Shown one piece after another: positions 21,788-28,870 of a DNA stretch of 64,000 nucleotides (position 1 is its first letter; each line of letters begins with the position of its first letter). A model generated the notes under the pieces. The model was not told the origin of the DNA. It ran no database searches and saw only the letters and a list, made by a program, of their open reading frames with translations. The stretch comes from a virus. Position numbers and translations under genes: made by a program. Location of the stretch: positions 1 through 64,000 of IMG/VR virus record IMGVR_UViG_3300028837_000933; one strand, given 5' to 3'.

Positions 21788-22439
21788 GCCACCGCGCAAC
21801 CTCACATACGAAGGCCGCACCCAAAGCCTAACTGACTGGGCAAACGAGATTGGCCTCAATGTGAGCACGCTCCGCGCCCGCATCGACCACTACGACTGGC
21901 CACTAGACAAGGCACTCACAACCAAGGCTCGCAAACTTGGGCCGCGGCTACTCACATGGGATGGCGTGACCAAGCCCCTGATCGAATGGGCCAAAGAGAC
22001 AGGGCTCTCCGTTTCGACTATCCACAACCGAATCTTCCTTTACAACTGGACGGTCGAGGATGCCCTAACGACTCCAGTAGGGCGGCCAACTCGAGCCGAC
22101 CGACTCATCACCCACAACGGTAAGACGCAAACGATCAGAGACTGGTCTAAGCAGACGGGTATCCCTTCCACCCGCATACTCGCCAGACTTGAAGTACTGT
22201 CCTGGACCCCTGAGAGGGCACTAACCGTCACAGGGGACGGCCGCGTGCAACGCCTTATCACCGCCCAAGGCCGGACGCAAACCCTAGCCCAGTGGGCACG
22301 GGAAACTGGCCTGCACATCACCACCATCAAGAACCGCATCGACATTCTCGGCTGGACGGAAGAGGACGCAGTCACCAAACCGCTCCAACGTCACCGCCAT
22401 TCCCAAGGGAACGGCAAAGGGGACAAGGCCCATGAATAA
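21780..22439 (+). CDS. Four tandem helix-turn-helix-like repeats, DNA-binding protein
   Basis: A 219-residue protein of four repeats about 50 residues long, starting near residues 8, 57, 109 and 163. Each reads 'LIT.NGKTQTL..WA.ETGL..STI..RI..L.WT.E.ALTTP'. This repeat is known from phage HNH endonucleases and related DNA-binding proteins, where it serves sequence recognition, but here no HNH or other nuclease motif follows. The protein would bind several turns of DNA. It overlaps both neighbours by 8 bases. Together with the three-repeat protein at 12021, the window has two different extended DNA-binding arrays. Confidence 0.75.
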   Translation: MARPPRNLTYEGRTQSLTDWANEIGLNVSTLRARIDHYDWPLDKALTTKARKLGPRLLTWDGVTKPLIEWAKETGLSVSTIHNRIFLYNWTVEDALTTPVGRPTRADRLITHNGKTQTIRDWSKQTGIPSTRILARLEVLSWTPERALTVTGDGRVQRLITAQGRTQTLAQWARETGLHITTIKNRIDILGWTEEDAVTKPLQRHRHSQGNGKGDKAHE

Positions 22440-23037
22440 GAAAGACCGCGAACGCCTAGCCCGCTTCCGCCATTTGAACAGCCGTATTCCGTTCCCCCTA
22501 ATGGAAGGCTGGAGCCCCTCTATCTCGGGCCTTGTCGCATTCGAGCAAGACATGAGGGCCATGCGTCCCTATCTGGACAAGGTTCTGGAGTCGATGCTGT
22601 TAGAGGGACCGGACGTTCTCGAAGAGGGAAGGGACTACGAGCCAATTGACTTGCTTCTCGATGCGCTAGAGGAATGGGTGAAACAGCGGGCACGCGATCT
22701 CTGGAAAGACGCTTCTGCCCTTGGTTTCCAGCGGTTCTACGATGACTTCAAGCGCAAAGCGCAAGAGGCAAGGCAACAAGCCGAAGAGAAGGCCAAACAG
22801 TACACACCAGCCACCGTCAAGGAAGGATGGGAGATGCCAGCCCCCCCGGAAAAGGTATGCTCCCGCTGCAACGGCAAACCCGTTGCCCAGGCTTACCTAG
22901 ACGTAGATGTGTGGTACTTCTTCTGGGATTGCGAAGGAGATTGCCAGCTTCACGAAGAGCCAATCGACACATGGCCCTTTGTGGAAGACAAGGCATGGCC
23001 ACAGGACTTGAAGAAACTAGGCTTCCAGATCGTCTAA
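22432..23037 (+). CDS. Hypothetical protein with Cys-rich C-terminal domain
   Basis: A 201-residue protein. Residues 1-130 are helical and charged, with a probable coiled coil (FKRKAQEARQQAEEKAKQY). Residues about 140-180 hold CSRCNG and CEGDC, which probably bind zinc, followed by 'PFVEDKAWPQDLKKLGF'. No family was recognised. The ATG overlaps the preceding gene by 8 bases. Confidence 0.65.
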   Translation: MNKKDRERLARFRHLNSRIPFPLMEGWSPSISGLVAFEQDMRAMRPYLDKVLESMLLEGPDVLEEGRDYEPIDLLLDALEEWVKQRARDLWKDASALGFQRFYDDFKRKAQEARQQAEEKAKQYTPATVKEGWEMPAPPEKVCSRCNGKPVAQAYLDVDVWYFFWDCEGDCQLHEEPIDTWPFVEDKAWPQDLKKLGFQIV

Positions 23038-23049
23038 AAAGGGGGGGAC

Positions 23050-23262
23050 ATGAAGTGCGATGAATGCGATCAAATGGATGCGGTACTCGCGTACGTGCAA
23101 CACAGCAAGGCTAGGTCAATGGAGCGGCCGGAGACCAAGATCCATCGGCTGTGTGTGACCCACTACGTGGCACTGGAGAACGATGCGCGGCGCAACCCGC
23201 GCATCAATGTTCACCATGTCGAGGTTCTTGGAAGGGAGGAACCTACAGATGCAGAAGATTGA
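23050..23262 (+). CDS. Small zinc-finger-like protein
   Basis: A 70-residue protein starting MKCDECD and with HRLCVTHYVAL near residue 35, which together give a Cys2-His/Cys zinc site. GGGGGGGAC precedes the start. No family could be named. Confidence 0.6.
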   Translation: MKCDECDQMDAVLAYVQHSKARSMERPETKIHRLCVTHYVALENDARRNPRINVHHVEVLGREEPTDAED

Positions 23263-23413
23263 GGACTGGTGGGATAGTCAATACGAGCAGACGCGGCGTG
23301 ACATCCGCTCGTTCGTGCAGTTCATCGTCCTGCCTCTGGCTGTAGCCATCGTTATCATCTGCGTCTCGTTTGTGTGTATGTCGCTGGCATTCGGCAGCCC
23401 TGGCGGCCCGTGA
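23249..23413 (+). CDS. Small single-span membrane protein (holin-like topology)
   Basis: A 54-residue protein from ATG 23249, with GGGAGGA about nine bases upstream. An acidic/basic cytoplasmic-type head (MQKIEDWWDSQYEQTRRDIR) is followed by one long hydrophobic helix (FIVLPLAVAIVIICVSF) and a short tail. One-span proteins of this size include some holins and antiholins, and an endolysin is present at 7396, but the genes are not adjacent. It overlaps the preceding gene by 14 bases. Confidence 0.6.
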   Translation: MQKIEDWWDSQYEQTRRDIRSFVQFIVLPLAVAIVIICVSFVCMSLAFGSPGGP

Positions 23414-23426
23414 GGGAGGAGACAGT

Positions 23427-24032
23427 ATGCAGGACTGGGAAACCTGGGTGCGCTCAGAAGTAAAGGCGATCGAGGAGCTTCTCGACTCCTTACACATACC
23501 CGCCCACGATGAGCGCGGCACCATCCCGCTCTCCGAGCGGGTACGCCGTGCGCTGTATAGAAATGCCGATAGAAATGAACAACTATCGGCACAATTAGAC
23601 GGCCTCATAGCCCGCAAGACCGATCTCGCAATGCAGGTACAGCTTCTGCGGTGGGCTATTGACGGATTCCTCAAAGAGTGGTTTGACGAACTCTACCCCG
23701 AAACAGTGTTTGACGGAAGCTCGGGAGATCCAGGCCCCATCAAGATAAAGGAACTACGAGCCCGCGCCGGGGTGGCCCTAAAGTTCTCGGAAGCCAAGCC
23801 CGGCGAGTCCGAATCAGTGGCCCGCATGATGCGGCTGATGGGCCTACACGAAGTTCGATACATCCCCATAGACTACATCCGGACGGTCCTGAACCGAGAG
23901 GCGAGTGAGTGTAACAACTGCGCCGCGGGTGGTTGCGATGTCTACGATTGCGAGTGCCAGTGCCACGACACCTACGACAAGGCAAAGACCACCGTGGCTA
24001 CGTGGATAGCGGAGTTGTGTGATGAAAAATGA
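23427..24032 (+). CDS. Hypothetical protein with Cys-rich end
   Basis: A 201-residue protein. The first 90 residues are helical (WVRSEVKAIEELLDSLHI, then NEQLSAQLDGLIARKTDL). A Cys cluster lies near the end (CNNCAAGGCDVYDCECQCH), where six Cys and one His could hold zinc or a metal cluster. GGGAGGAGAC precedes ATG 23427. No family was recognised. Confidence 0.6.
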   Translation: MQDWETWVRSEVKAIEELLDSLHIPAHDERGTIPLSERVRRALYRNADRNEQLSAQLDGLIARKTDLAMQVQLLRWAIDGFLKEWFDELYPETVFDGSSGDPGPIKIKELRARAGVALKFSEAKPGESESVARMMRLMGLHEVRYIPIDYIRTVLNREASECNNCAAGGCDVYDCECQCHDTYDKAKTTVATWIAELCDEK

Positions 24033-24981
24033 CCTAGGCTTTGGAAAGTGGTTGGAGGACATCGGCAGTAAGCTCTCCTTGCTCAAAAAGGTGGATTACA
24101 CAGCCTACCAGAGCATCAAGGAGACCGCGAGGATGGCATGGCACGACTCTGCCAGAGCCACAGAGTCAAGGCTAAGGGAGCCCCAGCTGTGCGGACATCC
24201 CGCCGCCGCGATAAAGTCAACCGATGAGGGCACCAGCCACTGTGCATGGTGCGAAGAAGTCGGTCGGCTCGAGGACTGGGTCGCGGACTTGCAGGCCGGC
24301 ATGTACGTCAACTGCATCTACTGTGGCCACCGCTACGGACCGGAAGATGACGTGCCGGCCACCATGGCGGATGTTCTCAAAGAACACATCGAGCATTGTC
24401 CAGAACACCCTGCCTCAAAGCTCCGGGTACAGCGCACACGGCTCCAGAAGGTATTGTATGCCTGGATTGAGTTCAAGCGCCGATGGTGGACAAACATCCC
24501 CCTTCCTGGTGGCCAGAGTCAGGGCGAGGCCCAGCGTCAATTGATGGAAGAGACGGTAGCCGTCCTGTCCGAAATCTATGAACCACCACCCTTTCGGCCT
24601 GAGTATTGCCAGGATTGCTACCTATTGGCCTGCGACTTCTACGATGGGGATTGCACAAGACAGACACTGGAGCGACAGATGAGAGACATAGACTGGCTGC
24701 GCCGCCGTGCCGCTGCATGGAAAACTAAGGCGAAGGAGTACCGTAGGCTATTCGTCAAGTTCTTCGATGAAAGCGGCGCTACCTTCAACAGATGGCTGGA
24801 TTCCGCCGCACGTAATGAAGAACTTATAGAACTCCTGGATGATCTGCATGTTGCAGGCGAGGCGTTTCTCGAAGAGCCTACGTCACAGGCAAATCTCGAC
24901 AACTTCACCGATGCAATGGCCAAGGCCCAACCCGCCCTCGAAGCCGCACTCGAGGCCACAAAGAAAGGCAAAAGTGATTAG
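24022..24981 (+). CDS. Zinc-finger protein with coiled-coil C-terminus
   Basis: A 319-residue protein. Residues about 95-135 match a zinc-finger type common in phages, 'CIYCGHRY...VP......LKEHIEHCPEHP', with two Cys, one His and one more Cys. A further C-G-H..C-A-W-C group precedes it and CQDC.....C follows. The C-terminal half is a long charged helix set (TRQTLERQMRDIDWLRRR, then KTKAKEYRRLFVKFF). It is a probable DNA- or RNA-binding accessory. The gene overlaps its upstream neighbour by 11 bases. Confidence 0.65.
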   Translation: MKNDLGFGKWLEDIGSKLSLLKKVDYTAYQSIKETARMAWHDSARATESRLREPQLCGHPAAAIKSTDEGTSHCAWCEEVGRLEDWVADLQAGMYVNCIYCGHRYGPEDDVPATMADVLKEHIEHCPEHPASKLRVQRTRLQKVLYAWIEFKRRWWTNIPLPGGQSQGEAQRQLMEETVAVLSEIYEPPPFRPEYCQDCYLLACDFYDGDCTRQTLERQMRDIDWLRRRAAAWKTKAKEYRRLFVKFFDESGATFNRWLDSAARNEELIELLDDLHVAGEAFLEEPTSQANLDNFTDAMAKAQPALEAALEATKKGKSD

Positions 24982-25357
24982 AAAACACCAACACGCCGTG
25001 CCGTCTGACTACAGCAACTGCTCGATCTGCGGTAACTACGCGGACTTGGTTCGTCACGTGTGCCCACCTGTCTGGCACGTCCGGTTCGATGACTACGACC
25101 CAGATGAATCGGAAGAGGTTCGCGCCCCTCTAGCCCACTCGGCAGCTGAAAAGTACATGGAAGATCACTCAGGAGATGGCGAGCAGATTGGCGACTACGA
25201 TGTGTGGGTGCGGGCCGATTCACCAGAAGCCGAATGGAAGAAGTATGAAGTCCAGTGCGAACTGGTTCCCACGTACCGTGCCATCCGACTTCTGAAAGAC
25301 GGAGAGCACATCACCGAGCCCTTTGAGGAGGCAACGGATGATCAAGAAGCTCTATGA
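24974..25357 (+). CDS. Hypothetical protein
   Basis: A 127-residue protein from GTG 24974, preceded by AAGAAAGG. The N-terminus carries CSICG and HVC, a small possible zinc site. The middle (AAEKYMEDHSGDGEQIGDYDVWVRA) resembles short domains in which a Tyr-rich helix is followed by 'DVWVR' strands, seen in other small phage proteins. No function is assigned. Confidence 0.55.
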   Translation: MIRKHQHAVPSDYSNCSICGNYADLVRHVCPPVWHVRFDDYDPDESEEVRAPLAHSAAEKYMEDHSGDGEQIGDYDVWVRADSPEAEWKKYEVQCELVPTYRAIRLLKDGEHITEPFEEATDDQEAL

Positions 25358-25796
25358 CGCTGGCACCCGCAAGGCTGATGATGTGAACTACTGGCGAACG
25401 TCTACCACGGCCCCGGCCACCTGGCTCGACAGGGCCAAGAAGCTGATTTCCGACTCCGGTGGTGACGTAGAGAGGGAGGGATTCATCAGCGAAAAGCGTG
25501 GCGCCGCCTACATTCTGGCATTCTCCTTTGGCAACGACTACTACAATGTGATCTGGCCAGTGCTGGCACCCAGGGACACGAAGCACATGAGCGCCGCCCG
25601 AATCCAAGCCGCCACCGCCCTCTACCATGAAGTCAAGGCGTGCTGCGTGAAGCTCAAGTTCGTAGGTGCCAGGGCGGCCTTCTTCGCTTACTTGATGATC
25701 AACGGTCGGCCGGCTGCGGAACTGGCTGCGCCAGAACTAGTGAGCGCGGTTCCGGCCTTGCTGTGCTTAGCATCCGATGAAGGAGAGATGACATGA
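25338..25796 (+). CDS. Conserved phage-type hypothetical protein
   Basis: A 152-residue protein with GAGGAGG before ATG 25338. The C-terminal part 'AATALYHEVKACCVKLKFVGARAAFFAYLM' followed by 'NGRPAAELAAPELVSAVPALL' resembles a phage/prophage family I have seen with this closing pattern but no assigned role. The N-terminal part is helical and basic. It forms a tight cluster with the next gene (ATGA-type overlap). Confidence 0.6.
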   Translation: MIKKLYDAGTRKADDVNYWRTSTTAPATWLDRAKKLISDSGGDVEREGFISEKRGAAYILAFSFGNDYYNVIWPVLAPRDTKHMSAARIQAATALYHEVKACCVKLKFVGARAAFFAYLMINGRPAAELAAPELVSAVPALLCLASDEGEMT

Positions 25797-26128
25797 TCCG
25801 CAAACGTGTCACACCCGCCCAAGTCGCCGCGTATCTCAACCAGCTGATCATCGCAGATCCCGCAGCTATGAAAGCCCTGGCTCTGCACCGCGTACCCTGC
25901 AACAAAGAATTGGCCGACCACCCCGATGTCCAAGTCCACTCGGACGGAGCGGCCTATTCTGTCGGACTGATCGGCATTCTAAACGGCATGTTCGGAACGT
26001 TTGAGGATGGATGGGGGACTCTCGCCTTCACGTTCCTAGCCCCTCCCCCAGAAGGACAGCTTCTGATGGTCGAACTGCTTCGCGCCGCAGATCACCACAA
26101 GGACAAAGAGGAAAGGAGAGACGGATGA
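25793..26128 (+). CDS. Conserved phage-type hypothetical protein
   Basis: A 111-residue protein. The pattern 'ADPAAMKALALHRVPCNKELADHPDVQV' then 'GLIGILNGMFG' is one I recognise from many phage proteins without known function, which vary mainly in the N-terminus. The PCN segment and the glycine-rich 'LNGMFGTFEDGWG' are the conserved points. It is likely co-expressed with the neighbouring genes. Confidence 0.65.
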   Translation: MIRKRVTPAQVAAYLNQLIIADPAAMKALALHRVPCNKELADHPDVQVHSDGAAYSVGLIGILNGMFGTFEDGWGTLAFTFLAPPPEGQLLMVELLRAADHHKDKEERRDG

Positions 26129-26937
26129 TAAAGGCAGACGAGAAAGAAGCAAGCGGCCTCTATAACAAGTATGTTATAGCCAAGGAGAGCGGCGAGCCAC
26201 TCGACCCCGATGCAGAATACTTCGTACTCCGGATTGATTCAGATCCAGCGGCCCGCATGGCCCTACGGTACTTCTGTCTGTACTGTGCCGCAGAACTGGC
26301 GGCCGAGTTGCAGCATCTGCTTGAACGGCTCGACCGAGAACTACCGCTGCCGCCGCCACCGCGCCGTTTCCCGCGAGAACCCGTGGACGATCTCACCATC
26401 GCAGGTGCATGGCCACACGGCATAGTCGAGACGGTTAGCTTGCCACCCGCCCTTGGCGTGTCATCGGGCATTCAAGAAGAAGGCGGCCTTGCCCACGTTG
26501 GCTGGAAGGAACTCAAGGTGGAAGAACAAGAGACCCCGGTTCCCGTATGCCCAACGTGCCTACAGCTGACTCTAGGTGAATATCAAACCCTGCTGATTCA
26601 GTTGCTGTGGTACTACATCGGCCAAGACGATGACGGTGAACTACTCAGCCCGAACCGACGCTCTCTCCAAGAGTGGGCCTGCAAGCTCCTTGTGCGGGAT
26701 GGCTATCTCACGCCCGATGAACACAGACCTCACGGCTTCCGACTACTGTGGACCAAAGAGGAACATCAGCAGGCACTCGAGCAGCATCTCGGTGAAAGCG
26801 AAAGCTGGACCAAGGTCATGGAGAGGCTTGGCGAACTGTACGAAGAGTGGGCCACCGCCACCAGGGAGACCGTCCGCGGCACATTGATGGACCTCGTCTG
26901 GCGCTTGATGAAAGCCTACGATGACTGGCTGGATTAG
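26125..26937 (+). CDS. Hypothetical protein, two-part
   Basis: A 270-residue protein. The first 75 residues have the 'DPDAEYFVLRIDSDPAARMALRYF' pattern seen in short phage proteins of unknown role. The middle is Pro-rich (LPLPPPPRRFP). CPTC near 140 starts a second domain that is mostly helical (GEYQTLLIQLLWYYIG, LQEWACKLLVRDGYL). It may be a fusion of two gene pieces. It has no nuclease or polymerase motif. GAAAGGAGAG supports ATG 26125. Confidence 0.6.
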   Translation: MIKADEKEASGLYNKYVIAKESGEPLDPDAEYFVLRIDSDPAARMALRYFCLYCAAELAAELQHLLERLDRELPLPPPPRRFPREPVDDLTIAGAWPHGIVETVSLPPALGVSSGIQEEGGLAHVGWKELKVEEQETPVPVCPTCLQLTLGEYQTLLIQLLWYYIGQDDDGELLSPNRRSLQEWACKLLVRDGYLTPDEHRPHGFRLLWTKEEHQQALEQHLGESESWTKVMERLGELYEEWATATRETVRGTLMDLVWRLMKAYDDWLD

Positions 26938-26945
26938 GGGGTGGC

Positions 26946-27203
26946 ATGAGCAAGAGACGCAAGATTGGAGACAGGGTCTGGCTTAGTCCCGGCGTTGGCT
27001 TTGGCCAAAGCGAGGGCGAGTACGCCACGATCATAGACTGGCCATCAAACCAGCCCGACCAACTGGACCCGTGCATGATAGACTGTGGAGATCCTGATTG
27101 CACGGAGTGGAACGATCTCGCCAATGACGGCAAGAGCTTCTACCATGTCAGTGAATGCGAGATGTTTGACGCACCACCCGATCCAGCAGAGAGTATAATC
27201 TAG
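26946..27203 (+). CDS. Small beta-rich hypothetical protein
   Basis: An 85-residue protein. 'RKIGDRVWLSPGVGFGQSEGEYATIIDW' looks like the start of an SH3-like or KOW-type beta barrel. DCGDPDC and the late SEC group contribute three Cys. The start follows a GGGGTGG purine run. No family was recognised. Confidence 0.55.
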   Translation: MSKRRKIGDRVWLSPGVGFGQSEGEYATIIDWPSNQPDQLDPCMIDCGDPDCTEWNDLANDGKSFYHVSECEMFDAPPDPAESII

Positions 27204-27211
27204 GAGGTTCC

Positions 27212-27505
27212 ATGCCATTCCCGAGTGATGACGAAGCTACGATACAAGCCTTCCGCGAGCCCGCGGTGGGTGACCGATTTAGTGAGATTATGAACTTCTT
27301 CGTCTACGTTGTTCATCGTGAGGGTGACGAGCAGATCATTACCATGGAAGGCACCGGCCCCTGCACCTTCCCTGATGACGGCGAGGTCCGAGTGCAGACG
27401 CTGGCAGAGTTCCAGCAACGCTTCCGGTATTCATCATCACCCGATGAAGAAAAGTACTGGGTTCGTCTGATCGGCCGCGGCCACAACGTTGACGGATGGG
27501 TCTGA
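27212..27505 (+). CDS. Hypothetical protein, last gene before the palindrome region
   Basis: A 97-residue protein from ATG 27212 behind TAGGAGG. It has alternating strands (FFVYVVHREGDEQIITMEG; KYWVRLIGRGHNVDGWV) and an EFQQRF helix. No family was recognised. Its end lies five bases before the first ATATGTC copy. Confidence 0.6.
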   Translation: MPFPSDDEATIQAFREPAVGDRFSEIMNFFVYVVHREGDEQIITMEGTGPCTFPDDGEVRVQTLAEFQQRFRYSSSPDEEKYWVRLIGRGHNVDGWV

Positions 27506-27509
27506 GCCC

Positions 27510-27574
27510 CGATATGTCCACGTTTCCCGGTTTTATCGACATATCCGGGCGATATGTCGATGGCATCGACATAT
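27510..27574 (+). promoter_or_regulatory. Cluster of alternating ATCGACATAT/ATATGTCGAT palindrome halves
   Basis: ATATGTC (27512-27518, partial), ATCGACATAT (27535-27544), ATATGTCGAT (27552-27561) and ATCGACATAT (27565-27574). Copies two and three form a 10-bp inverted repeat with a 7-base spacer; copies three and four form one with a 3-base spacer. This is the layout of an operator or replication-protein site. Confidence 0.65.
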
Positions 27575-27784
27575 TTTCATCCCGTTACTATCGGAACCTC
27601 ATAAAACCCCATGAACCCATGTGAACTATGCGAAACACGTCAAAAACACGCTCTCCTAAAAGCCCGTACAGCTTTTTTCCGCTGGTTTTCACCCTATTTC
27701 CGCCCTTGCTGGCTCTCGTACAGGCGCTTTCTAGTGGTCTGTGTATGAAAACGGACGGATACCGTCCCTTTGGAGGCACGCAAC
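27575..27784 (+). other. Non-coding stretch after the palindrome cluster
   Basis: No gene is supported here. It is locally A/T-richer than its surroundings and holds a weak hairpin AAAAGC/GCTTTT with a following T run near 27657-27677, and a GGACGG-ATA-CCGTCC hairpin about 15 bases before the RBS of the next gene. Together with the palindromes it is a candidate origin or promoter-operator region. Confidence 0.4.
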
Positions 27785-28123
27785 ATGATGAACCGTAGCG
27801 ACCCACCCAACACGTTCCACATTCGGCTGTATTGGATGCTTTCGATAGCTCGCCAGCAGCAGGGCCAACTCGTGGAGGATGATGATCCCGATTACAACGC
27901 CACGTTCTTTGCGCTCCTCATGCAAAAGGTCGGACGGATCGCCCAAGCACTCCATCCCCGTCCTCACCACAAACTCGAGCAGGCGCCGAGCACAGCCTTA
28001 GCCATTGCCATAGTCGAGTGTTGTGCGCTGCTGATGAATTGGCTCAAGTTCTATGTTGGGACAGAGGAGATCCTCGAGATCCTCGCGACCCACTGGGAAG
28101 CAAAGGCTCACGGCGACAGTTGA
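27785..28123 (+). CDS. Hypothetical helical protein
   Basis: A 112-residue protein. ATG 27785 follows TTGGAGG; an in-frame TTG at 27770 is less likely. The chain is helical: 'FHIRLYWMLSIARQQQG', 'DYNATFFALLMQKVGRIAQAL' and 'TALAIAIVECCALLMNWLKFYVG'. The 'VGRIAQAL' helix faintly recalls MazG-type nucleotide pyrophosphohydrolases, but the acidic metal-binding EExxE residues are lacking, so I do not assign that function. Confidence 0.6.
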   Translation: MMNRSDPPNTFHIRLYWMLSIARQQQGQLVEDDDPDYNATFFALLMQKVGRIAQALHPRPHHKLEQAPSTALAIAIVECCALLMNWLKFYVGTEEILEILATHWEAKAHGDS

Positions 28124-28148
28124 CAAACCGCTTGCTCTCGGATATACT
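28120..28148 (+). promoter_or_regulatory. Near-consensus sigma-70 promoter
   Basis: TTGACA (28120-28125, all six consensus bases), 17-base spacer, TATACT (28143-28148, five of six). It overlaps the end of the preceding gene and lies 23 bases before ATG 28171. It would drive the 28171 and 28437 genes and read toward the tail genes' convergent end. Confidence 0.75.
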
Positions 28149-28170
28149 GAGGTCACTCAGGAGGTGTCCG

Positions 28171-28401
28171 ATGGCACGAACAAGCAACTGGCGTGATAGG
28201 CTCCGAGATCGACTAGGTGAGGGCGCCTTTGAGCGTTTGGAGGAACACGATCCTGAACTGGCTGCAATTCTTGAGGAAGCCATGGGCCAAGACGCAACCC
28301 CAGAAGAAGTCTACAGATTTTGCTTGCAGCACGACAGCTCCCCCGAACTGGCCCGATGGGCCAGGGCTGCGTGCCAGCACCTAGTATCACATCGCGAGTA
28401 A
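28171..28401 (+). CDS. Small helical protein behind a strong promoter
   Basis: A 76-residue protein with CAGGAGG upstream of ATG 28171. It is entirely helical and charged: 'NWRDRLRDRLGEGAFERLEEHDPELAAILEEAM', then 'ATPEEVYRFCLQHD' and 'ELARWARAACQHLV'. It has no clear HTH signature. Having its own near-consensus promoter suggests early or constitutive expression from the host polymerase, as expected of a regulator or host-takeover protein, but this is inferred. Confidence 0.65.
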   Translation: MARTSNWRDRLRDRLGEGAFERLEEHDPELAAILEEAMGQDATPEEVYRFCLQHDSSPELARWARAACQHLVSHRE

Positions 28402-28436
28402 CAGCACCCAAGCCACATAACTGGAAGGAGGATGCG

Positions 28437-28862
28437 ATGGTTTTGACGACTGTCGTTACCATGACTGCTGTGTTCACAGGTGGAATCACATTCTATCCAG
28501 AAGCCGCATGGGGAGGCCGACCACTCGGCTGCGACTACCCCCAGCACACCTACGTCTGCGATGGCTCGGAATCGGCCTGGATGGCCGCCCCCATCGAGTG
28601 GCTACAGTCCGGCCTGTTCCGCTGCGGAGACCGCGTCAAGATCATATTCAAAAGCGGACGCGAACTCTGGGTTCGCGTCCGCGATGCCTGCGGCGGCTGC
28701 TTGCGTCACAATATCTGGGATACGGGCTCAGCCTTCGTTGCTGACTTGCCCGACTGTTGGCGCGATGGCGAGCCTACCGCCACCGGGCGCATCTTCAACC
28801 TAGACCTACTCCTCCGACTGCGCGAGCGCATGTTCCATCGCTCCCGCTACGGGCCACTCTAA
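28437..28862 (+). CDS. Secreted expansin-like double-psi beta-barrel protein
   Basis: A 141-residue protein with GGAAGGAGG before ATG 28437. The first 20-24 residues are hydrophobic like a signal peptide or membrane anchor (VLTTVVTMTAVFTGGI). The rest fits a double-psi beta barrel as in RlpA, expansins and plant kiwellins: 'LFRCGDRVKII' (CGD 63-65), 'LWVRVRDACGGC' (80-88), 'HNIWDTGSAFVADL' with D95. Such proteins cut or loosen cell-wall polysaccharide; RlpA is a lytic transglycosylase. A role in lysis or wall penetration is plausible. It ends nine bases from the end of the last tail gene, which runs the other way. Confidence 0.7.
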   Translation: MVLTTVVTMTAVFTGGITFYPEAAWGGRPLGCDYPQHTYVCDGSESAWMAAPIEWLQSGLFRCGDRVKIIFKSGRELWVRVRDACGGCLRHNIWDTGSAFVADLPDCWRDGEPTATGRIFNLDLLLRLRERMFHRSRYGPL

Positions 28863-28870
28863 GCAAGTCG

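Noticed and set aside
27655-27680. Rho-independent terminator AAAAGC/GCTTTTTT
   Set aside because: The stem has only two G-C pairs, too weak to call on its own.
27785-28123. MazG-type pyrophosphohydrolase
   Set aside because: Helical pattern is weakly similar but the metal-binding acidic motifs are missing.
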